DNA of 64,000 nt from Mycolicibacterium alvei (GCF_010727325.1 NZ_AP022565.1:4340001-4404000); one strand, 5' to 3'; shown: positions 26,121 to 35,403, counted from the stretch's first letter. Numbers and translations are program-made. Notes: generated from the letters alone by a model not told the origin.

Positions 26121-27404
26121 ATGACCGATTTCGCCTCCGTCGACTACTTCGCCGACCCGGCCGTCGCCCAGGATCCGTACGAGTACTACGAATATCTGCG
26201 TAGCAACGGGCCGGTGTTCGCCGAACCGCATCACGGTGTGGTGGCAGTGACCGGCTACCAGGAAGTCATGGCGGCCTTCAAGGACCATGGGTCGTTCTCA
26301 GCCGTGAACGCGATCGGCGGCCTGTTCCCGCCGCTGCCGTTCGAGCCCGAGGGTGACGACATCAGCGAGCAGATCGAGGCGCACCGCCATCTGTTCCCGA
26401 TCCACGAGCACATGGTGGTGATGGACCCGCCGCAGCATGAGCGGGCCCGCTCGCTGCTGAGCAGGCTGCTCACGCCTCGTCGGCTCAAGGAGAACGAGGA
26501 CTACATGTGGCAGCTGGTCGACCACCAGCTCGACCAGTTCATCGAGAACGGGAAATGCGAGTTCCTCTCGGAGTACGCCAAACCCTTCGCCACTTCGGCG
26601 ATCATCGATCTCTTGGGGGTCCCCGAGCAAGATCGCCCCGAATTCCTTGCCGCACTTGGTGCCGAGCGGCCTGACGGCAACCGGGTCGGGGCACTCGACG
26701 GCGAGCCGGTGGGCCTCGACCCGCTGCAGTACCTGGACGACAAGTTCGCCGGGTACCTCGCCGAGCGCCGGCGAGAGCCCCGTGGTGATGTGCTCTCCGG
26801 CATGGCCACCGCCACCTACCCCGACGGCTCGACGCCGGAACTCCTGGAGGTCGTCAAGCCGGCCACCTTCCTGTTCGCCGCCGGGCAGGAGACCGTCACC
26901 AAGCTGCTCACCGCCGCGGTGCAGACGCTGGGGGACCACCCCGAATACCAGCAGATGCTGCGTGAGAACCCCGACCGCATCCCGACTTTCATCGAGGAAG
27001 CGCTGCGGATGCATTCGCCGACGAAGATCGATTTCCGGCTGGTCCGTAAGACCACCACGCTCGGCGGCGTCCATCTGAAGGCGGGGACCATCGTGATGCT
27101 GTGCCTCGGCGCGGCCAACCGCGATCCCCGAAAGTTCGATGATCCCCACGTGTTCCGCCCGGATCGCAAGAACGTCCGCGAGCACATCGCCTTCGGGCGC
27201 GGCATCCACACGTGCGCCGGCGCCCCGTTGGCGCGGGTGGAAGGACAGATTACCGTCCGACGCCTGCTGGATCGCATGCGTGACATCACCATCGACGAGT
27301 CGGCACACGGCCCGGCCGGGCAGCGGAACTACGCCTACGAGCCGACGTTCCTGCTGCGGGGTCTCACTGAACTACACATCACGTTTACCCCGGCGAAAGG
27401 CTAG
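26121..27404 (+). CDS. Cytochrome P450
   Basis: A 427-residue soluble bacterial P450. The I-helix is FLFAAGQETVTK (oxygen-binding AGxET) near residue 252, the K-helix ExxR is in EEALRMHSP near 293 and the haem loop is FGRGIHTCAGAPLAR with the Cys ligand near 363. It monooxygenates an organic substrate using electrons from the adjacent ferredoxin. I cannot assign a CYP family; it does not look like the cholesterol 26-hydroxylases CYP125/CYP142. The flanking SDRs, ALDH and TetR operators suggest hydroxylation followed by oxidation to an acid. Confidence 0.9.
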   Translation: MTDFASVDYFADPAVAQDPYEYYEYLRSNGPVFAEPHHGVVAVTGYQEVMAAFKDHGSFSAVNAIGGLFPPLPFEPEGDDISEQIEAHRHLFPIHEHMVVMDPPQHERARSLLSRLLTPRRLKENEDYMWQLVDHQLDQFIENGKCEFLSEYAKPFATSAIIDLLGVPEQDRPEFLAALGAERPDGNRVGALDGEPVGLDPLQYLDDKFAGYLAERRREPRGDVLSGMATATYPDGSTPELLEVVKPATFLFAAGQETVTKLLTAAVQTLGDHPEYQQMLRENPDRIPTFIEEALRMHSPTKIDFRLVRKTTTLGGVHLKAGTIVMLCLGAANRDPRKFDDPHVFRPDRKNVREHIAFGRGIHTCAGAPLARVEGQITVRRLLDRMRDITIDESAHGPAGQRNYAYEPTFLLRGLTELHITFTPAKG

Positions 27405-27767
27405 CCGCGGTACCCGTACTGGGTCATGATGTCGCGCAGTTCGGTGTCTCCGAAGGGGGCAATGAATCTCAGCACCGCCGGCCGCCATCAGCAGCGCCAC
27501 GATGTCGGCACGTTTCCCGTTGGTGTTGCGGACCGCCGGATACAGCGGTGTGTGGCGGTCTTCGGCTACGGCATTCACGTCGGCGCCGGCGTCGAGCAGG
27601 ATCTTCACGACGTCGACGCTGTCGCTCTGCGCAGCGAAGTGCAGCGGCGTCATCCCGACGTTGTCGACCGGGTTGGGGTCGGCGCCCAGGCCCAGCAGCC
27701 GGGTGGTGTTCTCGACGCGAAAATGCATTGCCGATCCGGAAGTTCTCGTCCTGAACTTCACCGGCAA
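27401..27767 (-). pseudogene. Decayed ankyrin-repeat protein gene
   Basis: The minus strand encodes two recognisable ankyrin repeats (NPVDNVGMTPLHFAAQ, VVKILLDAGADVNAVAEDRH, ADIVALLMAAG). After MAAG the reading frame runs into unrelated sequence, while a neighbouring frame continues with VLRFIAPFGDTELRDIMTQY and a stop at 27401. That is a plausible native C-terminus. The break near 27480 therefore looks like a small deletion with a frameshift, and the first repeat also looks shortened. The gene is wedged between P450 and ALDH genes and its end overlaps the P450 stop. Confidence 0.6.
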
Positions 27768-27773
27768 ACCGTA

Positions 27774-29159
27774 TCAACGCACGGCGATACGGACGTTCTT
27801 CACCTGCTGGAACTCGTTGAGTCCCTCGATACCGCCGGTGCGTCCCGAACCGCTCTGCTTGTAACCGCCGTAGGGACCCTGTGGTGAGATGTCGCTGAAC
27901 TGGTTGATCCAAACCGACCCGGATTCCAGCTGCCGGGCCACCCGGTGCGCACGGTTGAGATCCGTCGTCTGGACGAAGGCGTTGAGGCCGTACGGGGTGT
28001 CATTGGCGATCCGTACCGCGTCCTCTTCGTCGCTGAACCGCATCACCGATACCACCGGGCCGAAGGTCTCCAGCTGCGCGAGTTCCGAGGCGTTGTCCAC
28101 GCCGCCGAATACCGTCGGCTCGACGTAGTAGCCCTCGGCGAGGTCGCCTCCGATCCGTTTGCCGCCTAACAGCAGTTCACCCGCGCCGCTGGATAATGCG
28201 GTGTCGACGGCTGACAGGATCCGGTCGGCCGCGGCCTCGCTGATCACCGGACCGAACGTCGTCGCGGGATCCATCGGGTCACCGATGCGGGCTGCGCTGA
28301 CGACGCCGAGGAACTTCTCCAGGAATTCGTCGTAAACGGCATCGTGGACGAGTATCCGGCTCGCACACGCACAGCTCTGCCCGGCCTGCATGAGCGGGCC
28401 CTGATGTGCCGACAGCGTGGCGGCGAGGTCGAGATCGGCGTCGGCGAAGATGAGGTTGGCTGATTTGCCACCCAACTCGGTGACCACCGGGGTGAGATTC
28501 GTTGCGGCGGACCGTAATACCTTCCGTGCCGTCGCGCCTCCGCCGGTGAAGGCGATCTTGCCGATGCGGGGATGACGGACCAGGGCGTCGCCGCCCTCGG
28601 CGTCAGAGGGGACGACGGTCACCAGTCCCTCGGGTAGCCCCGCCTCGACGCACAGTTCACCGAAACGCAGCGCCGCGAACGGTGCGAGCTCCGAAGGCTT
28701 TAGGACGACGGCATTGCCGGCGGCCAGGGCCGGGGCAACGCACGATCCGGTGACGACCAGAGAGCCGTTCCAGGGAGTGATTACCCCGACGACGCCGTAT
28801 GGCTCGCGCTCGACGAGATTGATGTCGAACGACCCGTTGACCGGGGTCGTCACTCCGTGTGGCTTGTCGGTGTAGCCCGCGAAATGCCGCAGGAACCGTT
28901 CGAGAAGCATTGCGGTGCCGGCGAACGAGATCGGCACCGCGTAGTCGGCCACATTGAGTTTCGCGAGTTCGTCAAGGTGCTCGTGCACCACGTCAGCCAG
29001 GCCGATCAGCAGGTCCCGACGCCGGTCGACGGTCAGCGAGACCCACTCCCGCTGCGCTTTCGCCGAGGCCTGGACCGCGTCGTCGATCTCGGCGGCACCG
29101 GCCAGGTCCACCGTCCCATTCGGCTGGCCGGTCGCCGGGTAGATGTGCTCGAAGATCAC
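27774..29159 (-). CDS. NAD(P)-dependent aldehyde dehydrogenase
   Basis: A 461-residue ALDH. It has the cofactor/oxyanion segment TPWNGS, the Glu motif ELGGKSANLIF near 235, the catalytic Cys in AGQSCACASR near 270 and the C-terminal GGYKQSGSGRTGG. The GTG at 29159, which overlaps the upstream stop as GTGA, is the likely start; an ATG 15 bases earlier is possible. Last gene of a four-gene run (two SDRs, CMD-like protein, ALDH), all overlapping by 1-4 bases. The set could oxidise an alcohol to an acid. Confidence 0.9.
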   Translation of the reverse strand: MIFEHIYPATGQPNGTVDLAGAAEIDDAVQASAKAQREWVSLTVDRRRDLLIGLADVVHEHLDELAKLNVADYAVPISFAGTAMLLERFLRHFAGYTDKPHGVTTPVNGSFDINLVEREPYGVVGVITPWNGSLVVTGSCVAPALAAGNAVVLKPSELAPFAALRFGELCVEAGLPEGLVTVVPSDAEGGDALVRHPRIGKIAFTGGGATARKVLRSAATNLTPVVTELGGKSANLIFADADLDLAATLSAHQGPLMQAGQSCACASRILVHDAVYDEFLEKFLGVVSAARIGDPMDPATTFGPVISEAAADRILSAVDTALSSGAGELLLGGKRIGGDLAEGYYVEPTVFGGVDNASELAQLETFGPVVSVMRFSDEEDAVRIANDTPYGLNAFVQTTDLNRAHRVARQLESGSVWINQFSDISPQGPYGGYKQSGSGRTGGIEGLNEFQQVKNVRIAVR

Positions 29160-29953
29160 GCTTCGGCTTCCCATTCCTGCAACACCCGCTGCTTCTGCTC
29201 TCCGATCACCTGGTTCAGGTGCGAGGCCTTGGGCCATCCGTAATAGGCCGCGAAATGCAATGCCAGTTCGTCCATTTCCTTGAAAGACACGTCGCGACTC
29301 TTGAGCGCGGCGTAGACGTGGCTGACGATTGGAATGGGCGCGTCCTGAAACGCCACACAGGCCACCGTTACCAGTCGACGTTCCTTCATCCCGAGTCCGG
29401 GGCGCAACCACATCTCCCCGAAGACGAAGTTGAGGATGCCGGCACCTGAGAAGGGATTGTCCCGAATCGGCGTGTATGGCATGCAGTTGACGTCCCGGAA
29501 GGACTGCTCGCCGCAGGCCAAGCGGTCCTCTGGATCACTCGGTGTGGTCAGCGGCAGGAGCGGACTCGGTGCCGGCGGCGTGAGACCGCGTTCGTGGTGA
29601 ATGCGCTCCCATTGCTCGTCCACCACGCCGTTGAACCTCGAGGCCTTGGGCCAGCCGGCGTACACCGCGAAATGCAGGACGGTTTCCCGCATTTCGACGA
29701 TGGAGACATCGCCGCTGTTGAGTGCGGCGTACACGTGGTCGCGCAACGGCCCGTCGGCATCGGCCGCCGCGACGCACGGCAGCGTGACGAATCGCCGATC
29801 CCGGCGGCTCAAGGCGGCCCGCGGCCATACCTCGGCGAACACGAAGTCGATCAGGTTCGCGGTCGCCGGGGAATCGTCGGAAGGCGCCGCGAACGTCATC
29901 ACCTCGGCGAACTCGCGCCTGCCCCGCTCGGCGCGGGTATCGGAGGCGGTCAT
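29156..29953 (-). CDS. Carboxymuconolactone decarboxylase-like (CMD) double-domain protein
   Basis: A 265-residue protein made of two similar CMD/AhpD-like halves. The first has SRRDRRFVTLPCVAAADADG and VLHFAVYAGWPKASRFN; the second has KERRLVTVACVAFQDAP and ALHFAAYYGWPKASHLN. Gamma-CMD enzymes use a helical His/Glu site and some relatives are thiol peroxidases; neither activity can be assigned here because CxxC is absent. ATG overlaps the upstream SDR stop. CMD-like genes recur beside mycofactocin SDRs and P450s in actinobacteria, but the role is unclear. Confidence 0.8.
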   Translation of the reverse strand: MTASDTRAERGRREFAEVMTFAAPSDDSPATANLIDFVFAEVWPRAALSRRDRRFVTLPCVAAADADGPLRDHVYAALNSGDVSIVEMRETVLHFAVYAGWPKASRFNGVVDEQWERIHHERGLTPPAPSPLLPLTTPSDPEDRLACGEQSFRDVNCMPYTPIRDNPFSGAGILNFVFGEMWLRPGLGMKERRLVTVACVAFQDAPIPIVSHVYAALKSRDVSFKEMDELALHFAAYYGWPKASHLNQVIGEQKQRVLQEWEAEA

Positions 29954-30750
29954 CGGATCGTCGCCCCGGCGTCGACCTTGAACTCCAGCCCGGTGACGTG
30001 GCGGGCTTCATCGGAGATCAGGAACAGCACCGCATTGCTGATGTCCAGCGCGTCGGTCATCTGGATCGGCAGCGCATTCTGGAAGATCGCCCCCAGGTCT
30101 TGACGGGTCTCATGGATCAGGGTGTGCAGGGTGTCGGGCCGCAGTCCGGTGGCGACCCCGGTGGGATGCACAGTGTTGACCCGGACATTCACCGCGGCAA
30201 GCTCATTGGCCAGGGCACGGCTGAGGCCGACCACGCCGTGTTTGGATGCCGTGTAGGGCGTGTGCAGCGGTGAGCCCTTGATCCCCGCCACCGAACTGAC
30301 ATTGATCAGGCTGCCGCCGCGTTCCACCAGATGCGGCAGTGCGGCCGCGCAGGTGTTCCAGGTGCCGATCAGGTTCACGTCCACGACGGTGCGCCATTGC
30401 TCCGCGGTGGTGGTGTCCCACGTGCCCGCGGTCAGAACCCCGGCGTTGGCGACCGAGGCCTCCAGGCCGCCCAGCTTCTCGACTCCGTCGGCCACCGCGG
30501 CGCTCAACGCCCCGCCGTCACGGACGTCGACCACATAGGGCAGCGCCTGACGGCCGAGTTCGGTAACCAGACGGGCGGTTTCGTCCAGCTCATCGCGGGT
30601 GGCCAACGGATATTCGACCTCGGGCAACGATTCGCAGATGTCGACGAGGATCACGTCGGCGCCCTCCTCGGCGAGACGTACCGCGTGGCTTCGGCCCATG
30701 CCGCGTGCTGCGCCGGTGATCAGCACGCGCTTGCCGCTGACGCGCCCCAT
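29950..30750 (-). CDS. Mycofactocin-type short-chain dehydrogenase
   Basis: A 266-residue SDR with TGAARGMGRSHAVRLAEEGAD, VDICES, TRDELDETARLV and catalytic YTASKHG near residue 168. It carries the subgroup insertion of mycofactocin-coupled SDRs, one Gln replaced by Met in the glycine loop (GMGRSH). ATG overlaps the stop of the upstream SDR by one codon's bases (ATGA), showing coupling. Substrate unknown. Confidence 0.85.
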   Translation of the reverse strand: MGRVSGKRVLITGAARGMGRSHAVRLAEEGADVILVDICESLPEVEYPLATRDELDETARLVTELGRQALPYVVDVRDGGALSAAVADGVEKLGGLEASVANAGVLTAGTWDTTTAEQWRTVVDVNLIGTWNTCAAALPHLVERGGSLINVSSVAGIKGSPLHTPYTASKHGVVGLSRALANELAAVNVRVNTVHPTGVATGLRPDTLHTLIHETRQDLGAIFQNALPIQMTDALDISNAVLFLISDEARHVTGLEFKVDAGATIR

Positions 30751-31580
30751 CAGAGTTTGTTGGTGAAGCCGGCGTCGACGGGGAGGGTGACCCCGGTGAC
30801 GTATTTGGCAGCGTCGGAGACCAGGTAGCTGATCGTCGCGCTGATGTCCTCGGGCTCGAGCAATGAGACCGGCATCGGGTTCTGCAGGTGCGGACCGCCG
30901 TCGGGGTAGTTCTCCAGGAAGGCCGTCATGGCCGGGTTGACGGCCATCATGGTGTTCACCGCGGTGGGGTGCACGGTGTTGACCCGGATGCTGTGCGGGG
31001 CAAGGGCATTGGACAGAGTGCGCATCAGTCCGACGATGCCGTGCTTTGACGCCGCATAGCCCAGGCCGCCGCCCTGCATGCCGCCGAAGCCGCGCAGTCC
31101 GGCCGTGGAACTCGTGAACACGATCGACCCGCCTCGCCCGCCTGCGATGAGGTGGGGAATGGCGGCCTTGGCGGTGTGGAACGAGCCGACCAGGTTGACG
31201 CCGACCGCATCGGACCACATCTCGAGGTCTTCTTCGATGGTCACCTCACGAAACGCGGTGGGGGCGACGCCGGCATTGGCGAGCACGATGTCCAGCCGCC
31301 CGAACTGCTCGACCCCCGCATCGAGTGCGCTCTTGACGGCGTGGAAGTCGCGGACGTCGGCGACCGAACCGAGCATCTTGCCGCCGGCCGCTTCGACCAG
31401 GGCGACGGTCTCGTCGAGCTCGTCGCGGCTGGCCATCGGGTACGGGTTGGATGCGATATCCGCGCAGATGTCGATGCCGATGACGGCGGCGCCTTCACTG
31501 GCAAGCGCTACCGCATGGCTGCGGCCTTGACCTCGGGCTACCCCGGTGATGAAGGCGACTTTTCCGTCCAGATTCCCCAT
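30750..31580 (-). CDS. Mycofactocin-type short-chain dehydrogenase
   Basis: A 276-residue SDR with TGVARGQGRSHAVALASEG, GIDIC, SRDELDETVALV and catalytic YAASKHG near 181. First gene of the SDR-SDR-CMD-ALDH operon. It is divergent from a TetR gene, with two GTAACnnnGTTAC operators in the 86-base gap. It is a paralogue, not a duplicate, of the next SDR. Confidence 0.87.
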   Translation of the reverse strand: MGNLDGKVAFITGVARGQGRSHAVALASEGAAVIGIDICADIASNPYPMASRDELDETVALVEAAGGKMLGSVADVRDFHAVKSALDAGVEQFGRLDIVLANAGVAPTAFREVTIEEDLEMWSDAVGVNLVGSFHTAKAAIPHLIAGGRGGSIVFTSSTAGLRGFGGMQGGGLGYAASKHGIVGLMRTLSNALAPHSIRVNTVHPTAVNTMMAVNPAMTAFLENYPDGGPHLQNPMPVSLLEPEDISATISYLVSDAAKYVTGVTLPVDAGFTNKL

Positions 31581-31604
31581 TGATCCTCGCTTCGCTCGAA
31601 TGGG

Positions 31605-31640
31605 TGTAACCGTGTTACAGCGGTACGGTAACGTGGTTAC
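31605..31640. promoter_or_regulatory. Two tandem palindromic operators GTAACnnnGTTAC
   Basis: TGTAACCGTGTTACA (31605-31619) and GTAACGTGGTTAC (31628-31640) share the arms GTAAC/GTTAC around a 3-base spacer. Their centres are 22 bases apart, about two helical turns, so two repressor dimers could bind the same face. They sit between the SDR operon and the TetR gene at 31667. Confidence 0.8.
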
Positions 31641-31666
31641 TCTCCGGCGGCAAGGGTGTTCTCGAA

Positions 31667-32227
31667 GTGGCAGATGAGCGTGATCGGATCCTCGGCATCG
31701 TCGTGGAGATCCTCGAGTCCGAGGGCTATGAGGCCGTGCAACTGCGCGAGGTGGCGCGCCGGGCCAAGACCTCGCTGGCCACGATCTACAAGCGCTACTC
31801 CACCCGCGACGAGCTGATCCTGGCCGCGCTCGACTCCTGGATGGCGGAGAACCGGTATTCGGGAGTGGCCGGTCAGACGCGCGGGCCGGAGGAGTCGCTG
31901 TACGAGGCGCTGATGCGGATGTTCCGCATCATCTTCGAACCCTGGGAGAAGCACCCCGACATGCTCAGGGCCTACTCGCGGGCCCGGGCGGCGCCGGGTG
32001 GGGACCGACTGGTGCGCCGCGGCCTCGACGCCGTGGTGCCTGCTGGCTTGTCCATCCTGTCCGGGGTCGACGAGACCTTCGTCCACGATCTCGACAACAT
32101 CGTGACGAGTCTGGTGTTCGGACTGGTCGGCCGCTTCACCGCAGGCGAGATCGACATCACCGAGATCCTGCCCAGCCTGGACCGGACCGTCTACTGGCTC
32201 ACCGCGGGCTACGACGCGGGACGTTAG
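31667..32227 (+). CDS. TetR-family regulator of the SDR-CMD-ALDH operon
   Basis: A 186-residue TetR protein. The HTH is LREVARRAKTSLATIYKRYS near residues 25-44; the C-terminal domain is helical. GTG start, 26 bases after the second of two palindromic operators, consistent with autoregulation and control of the divergent operon. Ligand unknown. It overlaps the convergent hydrolase by four bases. Confidence 0.87.
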   Translation: MADERDRILGIVVEILESEGYEAVQLREVARRAKTSLATIYKRYSTRDELILAALDSWMAENRYSGVAGQTRGPEESLYEALMRMFRIIFEPWEKHPDMLRAYSRARAAPGGDRLVRRGLDAVVPAGLSILSGVDETFVHDLDNIVTSLVFGLVGRFTAGEIDITEILPSLDRTVYWLTAGYDAGR

Positions 32228-32994
32228 CGGATCTGCCCGTCGAGGAATTCGACGATGTCCGCAGCGACCTCGCGGTGCGCGGACTCATTGAGGATGTCGT
32301 GACGGCCGCCGTCAAACTCCTTGAACTGCAGCGGTTCTATCTGTTCGGCATAGGCCCTCACCGCACCGGCCGGGGCGATGACGTCGGCCGATCCGTGCAG
32401 GGCCAGGGTCGGCACGGTGAGTTTGGGCAGCTCGGCGCCGAACCGGTCCCAGGCCCGGTCCAGCTCGCGGGTGAGCGCAGCCCCGTCGGCGTCGACGAAG
32501 GCCAGCGGGTCGTTCTCCAGGCTGTCGAGGTAGAACGGATCGGACGAGAGCCAGTTCGGATCCAGGTCCAATGAGGTGTTCGTGTCGAGCATTTCGGGGA
32601 TCGGAACCAGCGGGGCGCCGGAGATGACGCCGGCCCGGTACCGGGCCGGTTCACCGAGTAGTCGGAACAGGGTCACCACCGAGCCGAATGAATGTCCTTG
32701 TGCCACCAGTGGTATGCCCGGAGTCTCCTGCTCGGCGAGTGCCGTCAGTGCCTCGGCCAGCGACGAACTGTCCTCGATGCTGCCGAAATCCCCTCGGGTT
32801 CCCGGGGTCAGGCCGTGCCCGAACTGGTCGACCGCCCACAGGTCGATGCCCGCAGCATTGAGCGCGAAACCGTAGCGGTGGTAGACGCCGGTGTGTTCAC
32901 CGAATCCGTGCAGGAAGATGACGGCTGCGCGGGGTTCGGGTGTGGCCCAGTGCCGGCAGTAGGCCCGACCGCGACCGTGCTCGATGAATGGCAT
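32224..32994 (-). CDS. Alpha/beta hydrolase, monoacylglycerol-lipase-like
   Basis: A 256-residue serine hydrolase. The oxyanion segment is IFLHGFGEHTGVYHRYGFAL, the nucleophile elbow is QGHSFGSVV (Ser near 102), the acid is in LHGSADVIAP and the His in GGRHDILNE. This pattern matches the Hydrolase_4 (monoglyceride lipase/lysophospholipase) family. No signal peptide. The substrate is not known; as part of the island it could release an alcohol from an ester. Confidence 0.83.
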   Translation of the reverse strand: MPFIEHGRGRAYCRHWATPEPRAAVIFLHGFGEHTGVYHRYGFALNAAGIDLWAVDQFGHGLTPGTRGDFGSIEDSSSLAEALTALAEQETPGIPLVAQGHSFGSVVTLFRLLGEPARYRAGVISGAPLVPIPEMLDTNTSLDLDPNWLSSDPFYLDSLENDPLAFVDADGAALTRELDRAWDRFGAELPKLTVPTLALHGSADVIAPAGAVRAYAEQIEPLQFKEFDGGRHDILNESAHREVAADIVEFLDGQIR

Positions 32995-33047
32995 CCCCCC
33001 ACTGCAGCAACATCAGGGGCGGTTCGCAAGCAATCAGCCGATACCGG

Positions 33048-33821
33048 CTACCGCTTGCGCTTGAGGCGTTGGCCGAGAGTGTGCGCAGCAAGCAACAGCG
33101 CCTCCCCGAGGGCAGCCTGGCGTTGCGCCCCGAAACGTATCTCCACGCCGGTCAGGCTCAACGCCCACATGGGCTGGCCCAGCTCGTTGAACACCGCCGC
33201 GCCGATGCCCCAACTGCCCTCGACGACCAGGCCCGGGTTGACCGAATACCCTTTGAGCCTGGTCTGCTGGATCCGGCGTCGAAGCTGGGCGGCCGAATGC
33301 GTTTCGCCCCAATCCGCGGTCAGATCGACCCGATCGAGATACGCCGCGATTTCCGGATCGGACAGGTGGGCAAGCATGACGATTCCCGCCGACGCGACAC
33401 CCAGCGGGAACCTCTTGCCCGGATGTAGCACGTGGGAGCGCAGGGGAAAGCTGCCTTCTTCGGCGCTGACGCAGACCGATTCGTCACCGCGCCGGGCAGA
33501 CAGGAAGGCGCTCTCCCCGGTGTCCCGGGTCAGGGCGCGGAGGATGTCGGTGGCCAGCGGTGCCGCGTCGTACCGGGCGGCCGCCACCGAGCCCAGTAGA
33601 TAGACCTCCGGGCCCAGAAACCACAACCCGGAGTCGGCCGCCCGGTCGACAAGGCCTTCGCCGGCCATCGCGGTCAGCATGCGGTGCGCCGTCGCGCGCG
33701 GCATGTTCGTCGAGCGCGCGAGCTCGGTCGTGGTGACTCCGTCCGAGCGGGCATCGGCGAGCCCGCGCAGGATCGCCGCAGCCCGCGTGATCACCGGCGT
33801 GCCGGATCCACCTTCAGCCAC
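33048..33821 (-). CDS. IclR-family transcriptional regulator
   Basis: A 257-residue IclR protein. The N-terminal winged helix has TTTELARSTNMPRATAHRML at about residues 30-49; the C-terminal effector domain includes PLGVASAGIVMLAHL and NPGLVVEGSWGIGAAVF. The GTG at 33821 is preferred because a perfect 19-bp palindrome lies just upstream, at 33836-33854; a longer reading frame would place that palindrome inside the gene. Divergent from scoAB, which it probably controls. Confidence 0.87.
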   Translation of the reverse strand: MAEGGSGTPVITRAAAILRGLADARSDGVTTTELARSTNMPRATAHRMLTAMAGEGLVDRAADSGLWFLGPEVYLLGSVAAARYDAAPLATDILRALTRDTGESAFLSARRGDESVCVSAEEGSFPLRSHVLHPGKRFPLGVASAGIVMLAHLSDPEIAAYLDRVDLTADWGETHSAAQLRRRIQQTRLKGYSVNPGLVVEGSWGIGAAVFNELGQPMWALSLTGVEIRFGAQRQAALGEALLLAAHTLGQRLKRKR

Positions 33822-33835
33822 AACTACAGACTGTA

Positions 33836-33854
33836 GCGTCCACTCAGTGGACGC
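33836..33854. promoter_or_regulatory. Perfect palindrome, probable IclR operator
   Basis: GCGTCCAC and GTGGACGC flank a TCA spacer. It lies 14 bases upstream of the iclR-type start and 128 bases before scoA, the usual place for an autoregulatory IclR site. Confidence 0.75.
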
Positions 33855-33982
33855 CACTGCCGTTCCGTGTCACCTGAGCGGACAGAACACCATCATTGAC
33901 CGGCAGGGGCTTGCGTTGAGCAGTTGATGATGATGTTCTCGCCTAGGCAAGCGACCCACAGACAGACGTAGGAGCATGGAGT

Positions 33983-34750
33983 ATGGCCGGTAAGAAGGTG
34001 GCTGACGTCCACGAGGCGGTCGCCGACATCGGCGCCGGCGCCTCGCTGGCCGTCGGAGGATTTGGACTCTGCGGCATCCCCGACAGCCTGATCCAGGCGG
34101 TGGCTGATTCCGGCGTCGGAGATCTTTCGGTGTTCTCCAACAACTGTGGTGTCGACGGTGAAGGTCTCGGTGTGCTGCTGGGCCTCGGGCGCATCCGACG
34201 CGTGACGGCGTCCTACGTCGGGGAGAACAAGGAATTCGCGCGGCAGTACCTGGCCGGCGAGCTTGAGGTCGAGCTGACGCCGCAGGGCACACTCGCCGAG
34301 CGGTTGCGCGCCGGTGGGGCCGGTATCCCGGCGTTCTACACGCCGGCCGGGGTGGGCACGCTGGTCGCCGACGGCGGGCTGCCGTGGCGGTACACGGCCG
34401 ATGGTTCTGTCGCGGTCGCCTCGCCTCCCAAGGAGACCCGGGAGTTCAACGGCCGGCGCTACGTCATGGAAACCGGTATCAACGCCGACTTCGCCCTCGT
34501 GCACGCCGCCGTCGGTGACACCCACGGCAACCTGGTGTTCGACAAGACCGCGATGAACTTCAACCCGCTGGTCGCGATGGCCGGCCGGATCACCATCGCC
34601 CAGGTCGAAAAGCTGGTCGAGCCAGGCGAACTGGACCCGGAAGCGGTTCACCTACCGGGTGTGTTCGTGCAGCGGGTCGTCGAGACCGGACCGCAGAAGC
34701 AGCGTATCGAGAAGCGCACCGTGCGCGAGGAGACGGAGGTGTCCGCATGA
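33983..34750 (+). CDS. scoA: 3-oxoacid CoA-transferase subunit A
   Basis: A 255-residue class I CoA-transferase alpha subunit with [46 protein letters not shown] and [18 protein letters not shown]. It moves CoA between succinyl-CoA and a 3-oxoacid such as acetoacetate. It overlaps scoB by four bases (ATGA). Control by the divergent IclR protein is likely. A 3-oxoadipate transferase (PcaI) is the main alternative; the absence of other pca genes here favours the SCOT call. Confidence 0.87.
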   Translation: MAGKKVADVHEAVADIGAGASLAVGGFGLCGIPDSLIQAVADSGVGDLSVFSNNCGVDGEGLGVLLGLGRIRRVTASYVGENKEFARQYLAGELEVELTPQGTLAERLRAGGAGIPAFYTPAGVGTLVADGGLPWRYTADGSVAVASPPKETREFNGRRYVMETGINADFALVHAAVGDTHGNLVFDKTAMNFNPLVAMAGRITIAQVEKLVEPGELDPEAVHLPGVFVQRVVETGPQKQRIEKRTVREETEVSA

Positions 34751-35403
34751 CCGGTTCGGTGATCACCAAAGGTTGGAACCGTGCGCAGATGGCCGCCCGG
34801 GCCGCACGCGAACTGTCCGACGGTCAGTACGTCAACCTCGGAATCGGCCTCCCGACACTGATTCCCGGCTACCTGGACCCCGACGTCCATGTCACGCTGC
34901 ACTCGGAGAACGGGATCCTCGGCACGGGCCCGTACCCGACCGCCGATCAGATCGACGCCAACCTCATCAACGCGGGCAAGGAAACCGTGACGGTGCTCCC
35001 CGGGGCCGCATTCTTCGATTCGGCGCTGTCCTTCGGGATGATCCGCGGCGGCCACATCGACGTCGCGGTCCTCGGCGGCATGCAGGTGTCGCGCTTCGGT
35101 GACCTGGCGAACTGGATGGTGCCCGGGAAGATGGTCAAGGGCATGGGTGGGGCGATGGACCTCGTCCACGGCGCAGGCCGGGTCATCGTCCTGATGGAAC
35201 ACGTCGACAAGTCGGGGCAGCCGAAGATCGTCGAAAGCTGCACGCTGCCGTTGACCGGAGAACGCGTCGTCCACCGGATCATCACCGATCTGGCCGTCAT
35301 CGACATCTCCGACGACGGCACGCTGACCCTGGTAGAAGCCGCTCCGGGCCTCACCTTCGACGAGGTTCAGGCTGCCACCGGCGCAGTGCTGATTCAGGGT
35401 TAG
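34747..35403 (+). CDS. scoB: 3-oxoacid CoA-transferase subunit B
   Basis: A 218-residue beta subunit with [14 protein letters not shown], the catalytic Glu motif [11 protein letters not shown] near residue 50, and [20 protein letters not shown]. The glutamate forms the CoA thioester intermediate. Subunit size and spacing match bacterial ScoB. The MHS-type transporter follows after 39 bases and may be cotranscribed. Confidence 0.88.
   Translation: MTGSVITKGWNRAQMAARAARELSDGQYVNLGIGLPTLIPGYLDPDVHVTLHSENGILGTGPYPTADQIDANLINAGKETVTVLPGAAFFDSALSFGMIRGGHIDVAVLGGMQVSRFGDLANWMVPGKMVKGMGGAMDLVHGAGRVIVLMEHVDKSGQPKIVESCTLPLTGERVVHRIITDLAVIDISDDGTLTLVEAAPGLTFDEVQAATGAVLIQG

Noticed and set aside
27469..27912. 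Separate reading frame across the ankyrin remnant and ALDH start
   Set aside because: It is an out-of-frame reading of the ankyrin and ALDH sequence, Arg-rich without domain content.
31605..31619. TGTAACCGTGTTACA considered as a KstR site
   Set aside because: The AAC and GTT halves are separated by three bases, not two, and a second copy with the same three-base spacer lies beside it, pointing to the local TetR instead.
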